NCBI RefSeq assembly: GCF_001976145.1
Contig: NZ_MOXD01000013.1
Location: 62,001-126,000 of the forward strand
Direction: 5' to 3'
Source: Serratia oryzae
Lineage (GTDB): Bacteria > Pseudomonadota > Gammaproteobacteria > Enterobacterales > Enterobacteriaceae
DNA: 64,000 bases
Part shown: piece after piece, positions 29,057-38,751 of the stretch
Layout of the letters: the number at the start of each line of letters is the position of its first letter
How positions within the stretch are numbered: the first letter of the stretch is position 1
Notes under the pieces: model-generated
The model's input: only the letters and a program-made list of their open reading frames with translations
Told to the model about the DNA's origin: nothing
The model's database searches: none
Position numbers and translations under genes: made by a program

Positions 29057-30694
29057 ATGGATTCGCAACGCAATCTTTTTCTCATCGCTCTGCTGTTCGT
29101 GTCTTTCATGATCTGGCAGGCTTGGCAAACGGACAACGCTCCGCAACCAGCCGCTCAGACCACGCAACAGACTGCGAACACTGCTACCGGTGATGCTGCC
29201 AGCCAGGCTTTGCCAGCCAGTGGTCAGGGTAAACTGATTACTGTTACTACTGACGTACTGTCGCTGACCATCAACACCCGTGGTGGTGATATCGAACAGG
29301 CGAAACTGTTGGCCTACCCGGACTCTTTGGGTTCATCGACACCATTCCAGTTGCTGGAAACCACACCGGCGTTTGTCTACCAGGCACAAAGCGGCCTGAC
29401 GGGCAGAAATGGCCCAGATAACCCAGCCAACGGCGAGCGTCCCCTGTTTGAAGCTACGCAAGATACCTTCACACTGGCAGATGGCCAGGATGAGCTGCGT
29501 ATTCCGCTGACCTTTACCGGTAAAGACGGTTCAGTGTTCACCAAGACGTTCGTTCTTAAGCGTAACCACTACGGCGTCGGCGTTGATTACACCATCGTCA
29601 ACAAAAGTGAAGCCCCTCTGGAACTGACGCTGTTCGGCCAGCTCAAGCAAAGCATTGAGTTGCCAAAACACCGTGATACCGGCAGCAATAACTTTGCGCT
29701 GCACACCTTCCGTGGTGCGGCTTACTCTTCCAGTGACAATAAATACCAGAAGTATGCGTTCGATAAGGACGAGAGCCTGGATATCACCACGCAGGGTGGC
29801 TGGGTTGCCATGCTGCAGCAGTATTTCGCGACCGCGTGGGTGCCACAGACTCAGGGTAAAAACACCTTCTATACTGCTAAACCTGGCGACAACCTGTTCG
29901 CTATCGGCTTTAAGTCGACCCCGGTGGTGGTGCAACCGGGTGCGCAGCAGCAACTGAATGCCACCCTGTGGGTTGGCCCTGAGCTGCAGGACAAGATGGC
30001 CGAACTGGCACCGCATCTCGATCTGACCGTGGATTACGGCTGGCTGTGGTTTATTTCCCAGCCGCTGTTCAAACTGCTGAAGTTTATCCATGGCTTTATC
30101 GGTAACTGGGGCTTCTCGATCATCATCATCACCTTCATCGTGCGCGGCATCATGTACCCGCTGACCAAAGCGCAGTACACCTCGATGGCCAAAATGCGCT
30201 TGCTGCAGCCAAAACTGCAGGCGATGCGTGAACGTATCGGTGACGACAAGCAGCGCATGAGCCAAGAAATGATGGCGCTGTACAAAGCAGAGAAAGTGAA
30301 CCCACTGGGTGGCTGCCTGCCGTTGATCATCCAGATGCCAATCTTCCTGGCGTTGTACTACATGCTGATGAGCTCGGTGGAACTGCGTCACGCGCCGTTC
30401 ATTCTGTGGATCCACGATCTGTCAGCGCAGGACCCGTACTATATCCTGCCGATCCTGATGGGTGTGACCATGTACTTCATCCAGAAGATGTCACCGACCA
30501 CCGTGACCGATCCGATGCAACAGAAGATCATGACCTTCATGCCGGTGATTTTCACCGTGTTCTTCCTGTGGTTCCCGTCTGGTCTGGTGCTGTACTATAT
30601 CGTCAGTAACCTGGTAACCATCCTCCAGCAGCAGATTATTTATCGCGGGCTGGAAAAGCGTGGCTTGCACAGCCGCGAAAAGAAGAAGTCCTAA
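29057..30694 (+). CDS. yidC: Membrane protein insertase YidC
   Basis: Inner-membrane insertase of 545 residues that works alone or with SecYEG. The first membrane segment (about residues 5-22) is followed by the large periplasmic P1 domain (to about 335) and then five membrane segments. The conserved hydrophilic groove arginine is in the first of these ([21 protein letters not shown]), and the C1 loop has [15 protein letters not shown]. The C-terminal basic tail binds ribosomes. It is close to E. coli YidC (548). A terminator hairpin separates it from mnmE. Confidence 0.97.
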   Translation: MDSQRNLFLIALLFVSFMIWQAWQTDNAPQPAAQTTQQTANTATGDAASQALPASGQGKLITVTTDVLSLTINTRGGDIEQAKLLAYPDSLGSSTPFQLLETTPAFVYQAQSGLTGRNGPDNPANGERPLFEATQDTFTLADGQDELRIPLTFTGKDGSVFTKTFVLKRNHYGVGVDYTIVNKSEAPLELTLFGQLKQSIELPKHRDTGSNNFALHTFRGAAYSSSDNKYQKYAFDKDESLDITTQGGWVAMLQQYFATAWVPQTQGKNTFYTAKPGDNLFAIGFKSTPVVVQPGAQQQLNATLWVGPELQDKMAELAPHLDLTVDYGWLWFISQPLFKLLKFIHGFIGNWGFSIIIITFIVRGIMYPLTKAQYTSMAKMRLLQPKLQAMRERIGDDKQRMSQEMMALYKAEKVNPLGGCLPLIIQMPIFLALYYMLMSSVELRHAPFILWIHDLSAQDPYYILPILMGVTMYFIQKMSPTTVTDPMQQKIMTFMPVIFTVFFLWFPSGLVLYYIVSNLVTILQQQIIYRGLEKRGLHSREKKKS

Positions 30695-30736
30695 TGTAGC
30701 CAAGGGGTTGCAGTTTGCGCCCCTTCTGCGAAACTC

Positions 30737-30760
30737 AAAGGCGGTCATTCGACCGCCTTT
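30737..30760 (+). terminator. Terminator between yidC and mnmE
   Basis: AAAGGCGGTC pairs perfectly with GACCGCCTTT around ATTC and is followed by TT, a good intrinsic terminator. Confidence 0.85.
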
Positions 30761-30788
30761 TTGCATATTGTCAGAGAGATAACCCGTT

Positions 30789-32153
30789 ATGAGCACCACC
30801 GATACTATCGCTGCCCTTGCCACCCCGCCGGGACGCGGCGGCGTCGGCATTCTGCGCATTTCTGGCCGCAACGCGAAGGATGTCGCCCATGCGTTGCTCG
30901 GCAAACTGCCAAAGCCACGCTACGCTGATTACCTGCCATTCCGCGATGCCGCTGGCGCAACGCTCGATCAGGGGATCGCCTTATGGTTCCCTGGCCCGAA
31001 CTCCTTCACCGGTGAAGACGTGCTGGAACTGCAGGGCCACGGTGGGCCGGTGATCCTCGATCTGCTGCTCAAACGCGTGCTGGCACTGCCCGGCGTGCGC
31101 ATCGCGCGGCCAGGTGAATTCTCTGAACGTGCATTTCTCAACGACAAGCTGGATCTGGCGCAGGCTGAAGCGATTGCCGATCTGATCGATGCCAGTTCCG
31201 AACAGGCGGCTCGTTCGGCCATGAATTCGCTGCAGGGTGCGTTTTCCACCCGCATTCACCAACTGGTGGAAGCACTGACTCACCTGCGCATCTATGTAGA
31301 AGCGGCAATCGATTTTCCTGATGAAGAGATCGACTTCCTTTCCGACGGCAAAATCGAAGCGCAGCTTAACGGCGTGATGGACGATCTGAACAACGTGCGT
31401 ACCGAAGCACGCCAGGGCAGCCTGCTGCGCGAAGGGATGAAAGTGGTGATTGCCGGGCGGCCCAACGCCGGGAAATCGAGCTTGCTCAATGAACTGGCCG
31501 GGCGTGAAGCGGCGATCGTTACCGACATCGCGGGCACCACGCGCGACGTGCTGCGTGAGCATATTCATATCGACGGCATGCCGCTGCACATTATTGACAC
31601 CGCAGGCCTGCGCGAAGCCAGCGATGAAGTGGAGCGCATCGGCATCGAGCGTGCGTGGAATGAGATCGAACAGGCCGACCGCGTGCTGTTTATGGTTGAT
31701 GGGACCACCACAGCCGCAACCGAGCCCAGCGAAATCTGGCCGGAGTTTATGGCCCGCCTGCCCAGCAATCTGCCAATTACCGTGGTGCGTAACAAGGCCG
31801 ACATCACGGGCGAAACGCTGGGTATTAGCGAAGTGAATGGCCACTCACTTATTCGCCTGTCAGCACGTACCGGCGAAGGGATCGACCTGCTGCGCGAACA
31901 CCTGAAGCAAAGCATGGGCTTTACCAGCAATATGGAGGGGGGCTTCCTGGCTCGGCGCCGCCATCTGCAAGCCTTAGAACTGGCCGCCCAGCATCTGGTG
32001 CAGGGCAAAGAACAGTTAGTGAGCGCTTACGCGGGGGAGTTGTTGGCCGAAGAATTACGCTTGGCGCAACAGGCACTGAGCGAGATCACCGGCGAATTCA
32101 CCTCCGACGATCTATTAGGGCGTATTTTCTCCAGTTTCTGTATCGGGAAATAA
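30789..32153 (+). CDS. mnmE: tRNA modification GTPase MnmE
   Basis: GTPase of 454 residues that with MnmG makes the 5-carboxymethylaminomethyl group on U34 of certain tRNAs. The N-terminal folate-binding domain (1-118) has [12 protein letters not shown]; the G domain sits in the helical domain, with G1 GRPNAGKS at residues 223-230, G2 with AGTTRD, G3 DTAGLR and G4 NKAD. The C-terminal CIGK motif supplies the catalytic cysteine. All motifs are intact. The order yidC-mnmE is as in E. coli, but the tna operon that follows there is absent. Confidence 0.98.
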   Translation: MSTTDTIAALATPPGRGGVGILRISGRNAKDVAHALLGKLPKPRYADYLPFRDAAGATLDQGIALWFPGPNSFTGEDVLELQGHGGPVILDLLLKRVLALPGVRIARPGEFSERAFLNDKLDLAQAEAIADLIDASSEQAARSAMNSLQGAFSTRIHQLVEALTHLRIYVEAAIDFPDEEIDFLSDGKIEAQLNGVMDDLNNVRTEARQGSLLREGMKVVIAGRPNAGKSSLLNELAGREAAIVTDIAGTTRDVLREHIHIDGMPLHIIDTAGLREASDEVERIGIERAWNEIEQADRVLFMVDGTTTAATEPSEIWPEFMARLPSNLPITVVRNKADITGETLGISEVNGHSLIRLSARTGEGIDLLREHLKQSMGFTSNMEGGFLARRRHLQALELAAQHLVQGKEQLVSAYAGELLAEELRLAQQALSEITGEFTSDDLLGRIFSSFCIGK

Positions 32154-32180
32154 AGTCAGGTTTGCGGACGGTAACAATAA

Positions 32181-32204
32181 GGTGGTCAACAACCGTTGGC
32201 CACC
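32181..32204. terminator. Hairpin after mnmE
   Basis: GGTGGTCAAC pairs with GTTGGCCACC (one G-T pair) around AACC, 27 bp after the mnmE stop. No T run follows. The remaining 260 bp up to yieE contain only AT-rich promoter-like DNA and no recognised gene. Confidence 0.5.
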
Positions 32205-32470
32205 ACGTTAAGATCTCAACCGAAGCGCTAGTACATGGAACCGGAAAGCGTCGTTATTGCGTAATCCGCCGCAGCGTCCCAAGGTCTACGCGTTCTGGGC
32301 ATCTCGGGTTCAAAAGCAGTTTTGCCGTCAATCTCATTGGTATTTTGCTTATCGAAACACATTTAAAATTCCAATAAATAAGACAATGCTCATACTATTT
32401 TTTGATGAAAAAACTTAACGTTATGCTTAATCTAGCACTCCGGTTCTTAGCCTTGATCATGGAGTGAATA

Positions 32471-33184
32471 ATGGTTTGTCACTTTATCCGATGGGATACC
32501 ACCTCGGAGACATTGAACACTTATCGGCTATCCAGCGATCTGCTTGAAAAAACGCTAAATTTCTCCATTAAACGCCGCAGGCGTTTCCTGCAAGGCCGGA
32601 TCCTGCTGGCTGAAATGATGTTCTATCTGTATCGCCTGCCCGTTCTGCCCCCCATAACCACCACGCCCACCGGGCGGCCCTACTTTGTCGAACCCCATTT
32701 ACCCGACTTCAGTTTTGCTTATGCAGGCAACACGGTGGGCGCATTGCTGAGCCTTGAAGGCAAAGTTGGATTAGATATTGAAGTGATGCGTGCTCGCGGC
32801 CGTAATCTGCAACGGCAATATCAATCCGTTGCCGAGCAAGCCTGGATCGACGCGCAGGACGATCGGCTAGAGGCTGAAACTCAGCTCTGGAGCATTCGTC
32901 AGAGCGTGCTGAAACTTTCCGGGTTGGGTAACGATGAGCAAAGAACGCTGCATCTGCACCCCTTTTCTGGGCATTTACGCTCCAATACGATGCCGAATGT
33001 GCAGGTCATGAGCGACGCTGGCGAGTACTTGAGCTGGGCCTGCGCACGCTCACCGGGGTTGGATCGTCTGATTTGTTGGCAGTATGACGATCAACGAGGG
33101 TTGCAGAAAAGCGCTGAAATTTCATCGCGTAGCCCATCTCCTTCTCCACACTTTCTGAAACTGAGCAGCCTGACAGCACGATAA
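32471..33184 (+). CDS. yieE: 4'-phosphopantetheinyl transferase family protein YieE, divergent motifs
   Basis: Homologue of E. coli YieE (237 residues), a Sfp-like family that transfers phosphopantetheine from CoA to carrier proteins. GRPYF (68-72) and the metal site GLDIE (Asp102, Glu104) are present. The later motif, usually W-x-x-K-E-x-x-x-K, reads W140-S-I-R-Q-S-V-L-K148, so the expected KE pair is RQ; the upstream SHS motif is AYA (83-85). E. coli YieE shows similar changes, so it is a property of the subfamily. Serratia PswP is a PPTase needed for serrawettin and prodigiosin; whether this is that gene I cannot decide. TGGAG precedes the ATG. Confidence 0.8.
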   Translation: MVCHFIRWDTTSETLNTYRLSSDLLEKTLNFSIKRRRRFLQGRILLAEMMFYLYRLPVLPPITTTPTGRPYFVEPHLPDFSFAYAGNTVGALLSLEGKVGLDIEVMRARGRNLQRQYQSVAEQAWIDAQDDRLEAETQLWSIRQSVLKLSGLGNDEQRTLHLHPFSGHLRSNTMPNVQVMSDAGEYLSWACARSPGLDRLICWQYDDQRGLQKSAEISSRSPSPSPHFLKLSSLTAR

Positions 33185-33332
33185 ACTGGCCCGCTAACGT
33201 CCCCTCATGGCTAACTATCTGAAGTAAAAGTTTTTAAAAAATAAATTCCTACACTGAATTGTAAAAACAGATAAACATGTAGAATTAGCCTATTATCTGT
33301 TGAAAAATTGTCCTACTATCTGCCGGCTGTTT

Positions 33333-33390
33333 TATACCCTTATTTTCTAAGCTGCAGTGCTCATCGGCTGCAACTTAAGCCCGAGGTATA
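33333..33390. repeat. Short ERIC-like palindromic repeat
   Basis: A 58-bp element bounded by TATACC and GGTATA, with inner arms CTAAGCTGCAG and CTGCAACTTAAG. The ends resemble ERIC ends but the whole ERIC core is missing. It lies upstream of yieF. Confidence 0.55.
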
Positions 33391-33427
33391 AGCTGAATCT
33401 GTTCATTAGGAAGGGGAGAATCATCAC

Positions 33428-33988
33428 ATGTCAGAACTAAAAATCGTCACTTTGCTGGGCAGTCTGCGTAAAGGTTCTTATAACGCCATGATCGCCCACA
33501 GCTTACCCAAGCTGGCACCGCATGGTGTCACCATCGAGGCACTTCCCTCGATTCGCGATATCCCTCTTTATGACGCAGACCGACAGCAAGAAGATGGCTT
33601 CCCAGCCACCATTGAAGCAATTGCAGAGCAGATCCGCCAGGCTGACGGGGTGATTATCGTCACACCAGAATACAACTACTCGGTTCCCGGCGGCCTGAAA
33701 AATGCCATCGACTGGCTGTCTCGCCTGCCCAATCAGCCGCTGGCCGGCAAGCCGGTTGCTATTCAAACCAGTTCCATGGGGCCGATCGGCGGCGCACGTT
33801 GCCAGTATCATCTGCGCCAGATCCTGGTCTTTCTTGATGCCATGGTCATGAATAAACCCGAATTTATGGGAGGAGTGATCCAGAGCAAGGTTGATGAGCA
33901 GGCGGGGGCATTGGTGGATCAGGGTACGTTGGATTTTCTGGCTGGCCAACTGTCTGCATTCAGCGATTATATTCGTCGCGTTAAGTAA
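33428..33988 (+). CDS. yieF: NAD(P)H-dependent FMN reductase / quinone and chromate reductase
   Basis: Flavodoxin-fold reductase of 186 residues that uses FMN to reduce quinones by two electrons; the E. coli orthologue (YieF/ChrR) also reduces chromate. The FMN phosphate loop LLGSLRKGSYNAM is at residues 9-21, and PEYNYSVPGGLKNAIDWLSR (about 77-96) binds the isoalloxazine ring. Its likely role is protection from redox-cycling quinones in the cytoplasm. GGAAGGGGAG lies upstream. It follows yieE in the E. coli order, but with a 243-bp gap holding a repeat. Confidence 0.95.
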   Translation: MSELKIVTLLGSLRKGSYNAMIAHSLPKLAPHGVTIEALPSIRDIPLYDADRQQEDGFPATIEAIAEQIRQADGVIIVTPEYNYSVPGGLKNAIDWLSRLPNQPLAGKPVAIQTSSMGPIGGARCQYHLRQILVFLDAMVMNKPEFMGGVIQSKVDEQAGALVDQGTLDFLAGQLSAFSDYIRRVK

Positions 33989-34084
33989 ACTTTCCTGCGG
34001 CGTCTTCTATACAGAAAACAGAAAGGCGCCGCTCTTGGAAGTGACCGCACCATTTCATGTAGTAGAAAGCAAAGTAACACTATT

Positions 34085-35137
34085 ATGCGTTTTTTTATTC
34101 TAGCCATCATTGTGGTCTTCACCGCCAGTTCGCAGCTTGCGGCAGAAAGACGTTATCCTGCCGGAGAAGAACCGGTAGAGCTTCCTCCGCACAGTTCGCT
34201 GAATGCGCTGTTGCCGCGGCTTGGCTATAGCCAGGAAGATAGAAAGACTGAGGCTATGTCGCTGTATCTGAGGCTGATGCGCGAAGATGATCGAAACGTC
34301 TGGGCACCCTATCAACTGGCCGCCTCCTCGGCAGAAAAGGGCCAAACCGAGCTTGCAGAGCGTTATCTGCAATTAAGCGCCAAGCGTGGGCTGTGGTATT
34401 ACTATAATCTGCTGGAAGACAGCGCATTTGAGAGTATTCAGCAAGGTGAAACCTACCGCTCTATCCTTGCCGAAACCAAGACCCGCTATCTGCAATACGC
34501 TTCACAGTTTGAAGGTCAAGCCTCTTATGCCGTCCCCAACGGCGAACCACCGTCTGAAGGCTGGCCGACCATCGTCTACCTGCACGCCTATGGTCAGGCT
34601 GCCGCAATTCATCCACAAGACCGATTGCTGTTTGCAGAAGCCGGTGTCGCCTATATTGAGCTGAATGGCACCCAGATGCTGGCGGAGAACAACTTCCGCT
34701 GGTCAAATTACAGCGATGAAAGCACCCAAAGCGCTATCCAGCGTGCTCTGCAAAAGTTAACGCCGCTATTGAAGCTTAACCCCAACCAGGTGTACCTGAC
34801 CGCTCGTGGGCAAGGAGCTCTGCACGGTGCCAATCTAATGGCTAAATATCCGCAGTTTTATGCAGGTGCCCTGCTGATTGCTCCAAACGGTGAGATCGCT
34901 CCGGCCAAGCATTCATTGGCCGAAAATAAGCGGATTATGATCGCGTATTACGATCGGCAGAATTTCGACGATCGGGCTCTGGCACTGTATTTCGCCGATC
35001 TGTTCAACGAAAGTAATCAGGTCGAGCTTGAGCATTTTGCCCAGGGAGAGGATGCGATCGGTGGTTGGCAGGTACGTTTTAATCAGCCATTACGCTGGGT
35101 GATGGGCAAAACGGCGGATGCATCGCCGGGGCTCTGA
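34085..35137 (+). CDS. Exported protein with helical-repeat and degenerate alpha/beta-hydrolase domains
   Basis: I recognise no named family. A signal peptide (1-20, LAA) suggests a periplasmic location. Residues about 40-135 are helical and look like TPR/Sel1 repeats (YQLAASSAEKGQTELAERYL). Residues about 155-345 resemble an alpha/beta-hydrolase of the carboxylesterase type: WPTIVYLHAYG (160-170) like the oxyanion strand, and QVYLTARGQGALHGANLMAK (235-254) at the nucleophile elbow. The usual G-x-S-x-G is A240-R-G-Q-G244, so Gly replaces the serine nucleophile. The protein is thus probably not a serine hydrolase, or uses another residue. It stands alone between yieF and adeP, where E. coli has nothing. 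Confidence 0.7.
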   Translation: MRFFILAIIVVFTASSQLAAERRYPAGEEPVELPPHSSLNALLPRLGYSQEDRKTEAMSLYLRLMREDDRNVWAPYQLAASSAEKGQTELAERYLQLSAKRGLWYYYNLLEDSAFESIQQGETYRSILAETKTRYLQYASQFEGQASYAVPNGEPPSEGWPTIVYLHAYGQAAAIHPQDRLLFAEAGVAYIELNGTQMLAENNFRWSNYSDESTQSAIQRALQKLTPLLKLNPNQVYLTARGQGALHGANLMAKYPQFYAGALLIAPNGEIAPAKHSLAENKRIMIAYYDRQNFDDRALALYFADLFNESNQVELEHFAQGEDAIGGWQVRFNQPLRWVMGKTADASPGL

Positions 35138-35142
35138 TGTAA

Positions 35143-35325
35143 AGAAGCCCAGCAAGCTGGGCCGAGGTTGATGACAAAGTGGCTTTTAAACCCGAGATAC
35201 CCGGGCCTAGCGCACCGAGGGGCGCTCCGGCGGCTTACGCCGCTACGACCCCTTCGGCACGCTCTCCCTAATAACGGGCTTTGTCAGCAGTCTGAACCCA
35301 GCAAGCTGGGCCTCTTTTCTGCACT
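35143..35325. repeat. Palindromic repeat element with flanking hairpins
   Basis: Both ends carry CCCAGCAAGCTGGGCC (35147-35162 and 35308-35323). Inside these, TGATGACAAAGTGGCTT and the reverse complement of GGGCTTTGTCAGCAG form a second inverted pair. The middle has CGGCGGCTTACGCCGC and other GC-rich hairpins. The 180-bp unit lies between two convergent genes. The right hairpin with CTCTTTT could be a terminator for the left gene. Confidence 0.6.
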
Positions 35326-36662
35326 CAATGCCCGTCAACAAACGCGATTTTAAGCACAAACAGCAGCGCTACCACGACCACGCATGGGCTGATCTCGCGC
35401 CAGCGGCCAGTGCCGAGCTTCATCACGCAGTAAGAGATAAAGCCCAGCGCAATGCCTTCGGTAATCGAGAAGCTGAAAGGCATCATGGCGGCGGTGACAA
35501 AGGCCGGAACCGCTTCGGTCATGTCTTCCCACTTCACGCGCGCCAGGCTGGAGGTCATCAGCACCCCGACGTAGATCAACGCACCGGCAGCGGCATAGGC
35601 GGGCACCATCCCCGCTAGCGGCGACAGGAAGATCACCAGCAGGAACAGAATCCCCACCACCACCGCAGTGAGGCCCGTGCGGCCACCGATGGAAACGCCA
35701 GCGGAGCTTTCAATATAGGCCGTCACCGAAGAGGTGCCGATGAATGAACCGGCGACCGAGCTGATGCTGTCAACGTACAGCGCCTGCTTCATGCGTGGGA
35801 ATTGACCTTTATCATCCGTCAACCCGGCTTTATCGGTCACGCCAATCAATGTGCCTGAAGAGTCAAACAGGTTAACCAGCATAAAGGCGAAGATCACCCC
35901 AGCCAGGCTGAGATTCAACGCGCCAGCCAGATCCACCTGCCCCACCACGGTAGTGATATCCGGCGGCATGGAGAATACACCACCGTATTTCACATCACCC
36001 AGCATCCAGCCGATCAGCGTAGTGACCACGATGGAAACCAGCACCGCCGCATGGATATTGCGTGAAGCCAGCACCGCAATGATAAAGAAGCCCAGCGCCC
36101 CAAGCAGCACGCTGTGGGAGGTCAGGTTACCTACCGCCACCAGCGTATCCGGGTTAGCCACCACAATACCGGCATTCTTCAGCCCCATCATGGCGATAAA
36201 CAGGCCGATACCACTGGTGATACCCACGCGCAAACTCAGCGGGATATTGGCAATCATCCAGTAACGAATACGGAACACGGTCAACAGCAGTAGGCCAACG
36301 GCGCCCCAGAAAATCGCCCCCATGCCAACCTGCCATGAAATCCCCATCGCCCCTACCACCACAAACGCGAAGAAAGCGTTCAGGCCCATCGCCGGTGCCA
36401 GCGCGACCGGCAGGTTAGCCAGCAGCCCCATCAAGATGCTGCCGAAAGCGGCGATCAGGCAGGTGGTCACAAACACCGCCTGAGTATCCATGCCCGCCGC
36501 ACCCAGGATCTGGGGGTTAACGAACACGATGTATACCATGGTTAAAAAGGTGGTAATACCGGCAATCGTTTCCGTTCTTGCCGTAGTGCCATGTTGCTTG
36601 AGTTTAAACACACGCTCAAGCAAGCCTTGCTTTGCATCAAGGCTGATGTCTTGTTTGCTCAT
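35325..36662 (-). CDS. adeP: Adenine permease (NCS2 family)
   Basis: Inner-membrane purine:proton symporter of 445 residues. It matches E. coli AdeP (YieG) nearly residue for residue, with about 14 hydrophobic segments and the AzgA-type motifs LAPAMGLNAFFAF, LVNLFDSSGTLIGVTDKAG and GTSSVTAYIESSAGVSIGGRTG, where substrate and proton-coupling residues sit. It probably imports adenine with high affinity. It is divergent from yieH, with a 223-bp AT-rich gap in which I saw no clear PurR box. Its end touches the palindromic repeat. Confidence 0.95.
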   Translation of the reverse strand: MSKQDISLDAKQGLLERVFKLKQHGTTARTETIAGITTFLTMVYIVFVNPQILGAAGMDTQAVFVTTCLIAAFGSILMGLLANLPVALAPAMGLNAFFAFVVVGAMGISWQVGMGAIFWGAVGLLLLTVFRIRYWMIANIPLSLRVGITSGIGLFIAMMGLKNAGIVVANPDTLVAVGNLTSHSVLLGALGFFIIAVLASRNIHAAVLVSIVVTTLIGWMLGDVKYGGVFSMPPDITTVVGQVDLAGALNLSLAGVIFAFMLVNLFDSSGTLIGVTDKAGLTDDKGQFPRMKQALYVDSISSVAGSFIGTSSVTAYIESSAGVSIGGRTGLTAVVVGILFLLVIFLSPLAGMVPAYAAAGALIYVGVLMTSSLARVKWEDMTEAVPAFVTAAMMPFSFSITEGIALGFISYCVMKLGTGRWREISPCVVVVALLFVLKIAFVDGH

Positions 36663-36885
36663 TATCAGAATTCCGAAGAGGGGAATGGACTGTCGGGCGC
36701 TATCCTATAACAAAATGTTGCCGTTTTGACCTTGCTCACCGGCTTTTTTCACCCGCTTTTTGGCTGAAATTTTCAACGGCTTGTATTTATTGATATTCAT
36801 CGTCAATAAATGTTTAAAGGGTCGCAATCCTGCACAATCCGGTTAAAGTGGCAACAATCATGGCTTAATTGAGGACCTTACCCCC

Positions 36886-37551
36886 ATGAATCAGGTTGAA
36901 TGTGTGTTATTTGATTGCGACGGCACGTTAGTAGACAGCGAAGTTTTGTGCAGTAAAGCCTATGTGCACATGTTTGCGCACTTTGGCATTACGCTCGCGC
37001 TGGAAGAGGTGTTCAAGCAATTCAAAGGGATAAAACTGTACGAGATTATCGAACAGGTGAATGCCGAACAGGGTGTGAATTTACCGGTCAGTGAGCTGGA
37101 GCCGGTTTACCGCCAGGAAGTCGCGCGCCTATTTGACGCCGAGCTGCAACCCATCGCCGGGGCACGCGAGCTGTTGGCGCAGATGGCAGCGCCAATGTGC
37201 ACCGTTTCCAACGGCCCAGTGAGCAAAATGCAGCATTCGCTGGGGCTGACCGGCATGCTGTCCTATTTTGATGACCGGTTGTTCAGCGGCTACGATATTC
37301 AACGCTGGAAGCCCGATCCGGCCATCGTGTTCCACGCGGCAAAACAGATGCAGGTGCCGGTTGAGCGCTGCATTCTGGTGGATGATTCCGCAGCCGGTGC
37401 TCAGGCGGGTATTGCTGCCGGGATCCCGGTGTTTTACTTCTGCGCCGATCCACACAATAAACCGATCGCGCATCCGTTGGTGACCACGTTTGACGATCTG
37501 GCCCAGTTACCCGCGCTGTGGCAACAGCGTGGCTGGCAGCTTACGCGTTAA
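36886..37551 (+). CDS. yieH: HAD phosphatase YieH (6-phosphogluconate phosphatase)
   Basis: Cytoplasmic beta-phosphoglucomutase-like HAD phosphatase of 221 residues; E. coli YieH is reported to act on 6-phosphogluconate. Motif I FDCDGTLVDSE has the nucleophile and acid aspartates (10 and 12), the cap lies at about 18-80, motif II is VSNGP, motif III the Lys in RWKPDPAI, and motif IV is LVDDSAAG. GAGGACC precedes the ATG. Its last 11 bases overlap the end of the LysR-type gene on the other strand. Confidence 0.93.
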   Translation: MNQVECVLFDCDGTLVDSEVLCSKAYVHMFAHFGITLALEEVFKQFKGIKLYEIIEQVNAEQGVNLPVSELEPVYRQEVARLFDAELQPIAGARELLAQMAAPMCTVSNGPVSKMQHSLGLTGMLSYFDDRLFSGYDIQRWKPDPAIVFHAAKQMQVPVERCILVDDSAAGAQAGIAAGIPVFYFCADPHNKPIAHPLVTTFDDLAQLPALWQQRGWQLTR

Positions 37552-38443
37552 CCACGGCGGCCTCAGTCGGTTCCCCCCGGCCAATTTCTGCCCGTAGCCA
37601 ATCGTGGAAGTAGCGCACGCGCGGCAGTTCCCGCTTACCGGGCGGGATCTCCAGCCAATAGCCGTTGGTGCTTTTCAGCTCCAACGGTGAAAGCAGCACC
37701 AGCAAACCACTGTGCAATTCATTGCGGATCATCATTTTATCCAGCACCGCGTAACCCGCGCCGGTGATACAGGCATTGATCACCTGATCCTGGGTACTGA
37801 ACTCCAACCCCCCTTGCTCCTGCACTTCTGTGCGCCCAGCCGCCGCCAGCCAGCGTTGCCAGGTATCCATACGGTTATCACCATTGAGAATATGCAGCTG
37901 CGGCTGCGTATTCAGCGGGGGGAAAACACCGTTAATCATCAGCAACGGGCTGCCCACCAGCACCAGTTGTTCATGGCACAGCCATTCATCGCCAAAACGC
38001 TCTGCCCACTCACCAAAACGCACCGCGCAGTCAAAATCGCAGTACTTTTGCCGCGCTTCGCTGATCAGGGCGATCTGCAATTGGCTATTGCGCTGACGCA
38101 GCGTAACCAGGCGCGGTGCCAGCCAACGGGTGGCAAACGTGGGGGCCACCTGCAACCGCAGGTGCTGTAAAGGGTTGTGCAACTGCACGTGGCGCACGCC
38201 TTCTTCCAGAATGTCCAGCGATTGCCGCACCACCGGCAGTAGCAGCATGGCATCCTGAGTCAGCGCCAGGCCGCTGTGGCTACGCACAAACAGTAACTTA
38301 CCGAGAAACTCCTCCAACTGCTTGATCTGGCGGCTGGCTGCACTCTGAGTAATAAACAGCGCTTCAGCTGCTTTGCTGAAACTCAGCGTCCGGCAGGTTT
38401 CTTCAAATACGCGCAACATACTGAGCGATGGCAGCTTTCTCAC
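37541..38443 (-). CDS. LysR-type regulator divergent from the Fae operon
   Basis: LysR-type regulator of about 300 residues. The winged helix-turn-helix is at the N-terminus (LRVFEETCRTLSFSKAAEALFITQSAASRQIKQLE), and the effector domain at about 90-295 is of the GcvA-like shape (FATRWLAPRL, DFDCAVRFG). The start is uncertain: GTG at 38443 gives MRKLPSLSML, the usual length, and has GAGG about ten bases upstream; TTG at 38452 adds three residues. It is divergent from the transporter-Fae-reductase-dehydrogenase operon with a 308-bp gap and so is its likely activator. GATTG and CAATC 15 bp apart (38472-38496) may be part of its site. The inducer is unknown. Confidence 0.88.
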   Translation of the reverse strand: MRKLPSLSMLRVFEETCRTLSFSKAAEALFITQSAASRQIKQLEEFLGKLLFVRSHSGLALTQDAMLLLPVVRQSLDILEEGVRHVQLHNPLQHLRLQVAPTFATRWLAPRLVTLRQRNSQLQIALISEARQKYCDFDCAVRFGEWAERFGDEWLCHEQLVLVGSPLLMINGVFPPLNTQPQLHILNGDNRMDTWQRWLAAAGRTEVQEQGGLEFSTQDQVINACITGAGYAVLDKMMIRNELHSGLLVLLSPLELKSTNGYWLEIPPGKRELPRVRYFHDWLRAEIGRGEPTEAAVVNA

Positions 38444-38659
38444 GATCCACAAACCTCTGCATCATTTCCTTGATTGTTAACGACATGTTGCCAATCTGGT
38501 GGGTTTCATGCCTACCCGCAGCATTTATCTCCGTAAAACCAGAGGCAGATCACATGCATTTTCCGCTGAGGGGTATGACTAAAACGCACTCGCTTAGCGC
38601 CCCCCTCGCTGCCACATTGTTAACGCAATAAAAACAAAAAACCAACATCACACCTACAG

Positions 38660-38723
38660 ACCCTAAATAACTCAGGTTGCAGGAGCAAGTAGCGCACCTG
38701 CAGCGTGAAGTATGACGGGTATA
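38660..38723. repeat. Shortened ERIC-like element upstream of the Fae operon
   Basis: ACCCTAAATAACTCAGGTTGC on the left and CTGCAGCGTGAAGTATGACGG plus GTATA on the right are typical ERIC ends, but the centre is deleted, leaving about 64 bp. It lies 28 bp before the transporter gene, within the likely promoter or leader. Confidence 0.7.
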
Positions 38724-38751
38724 AACACCGCTCCAACAGGAGGACAGGTCA

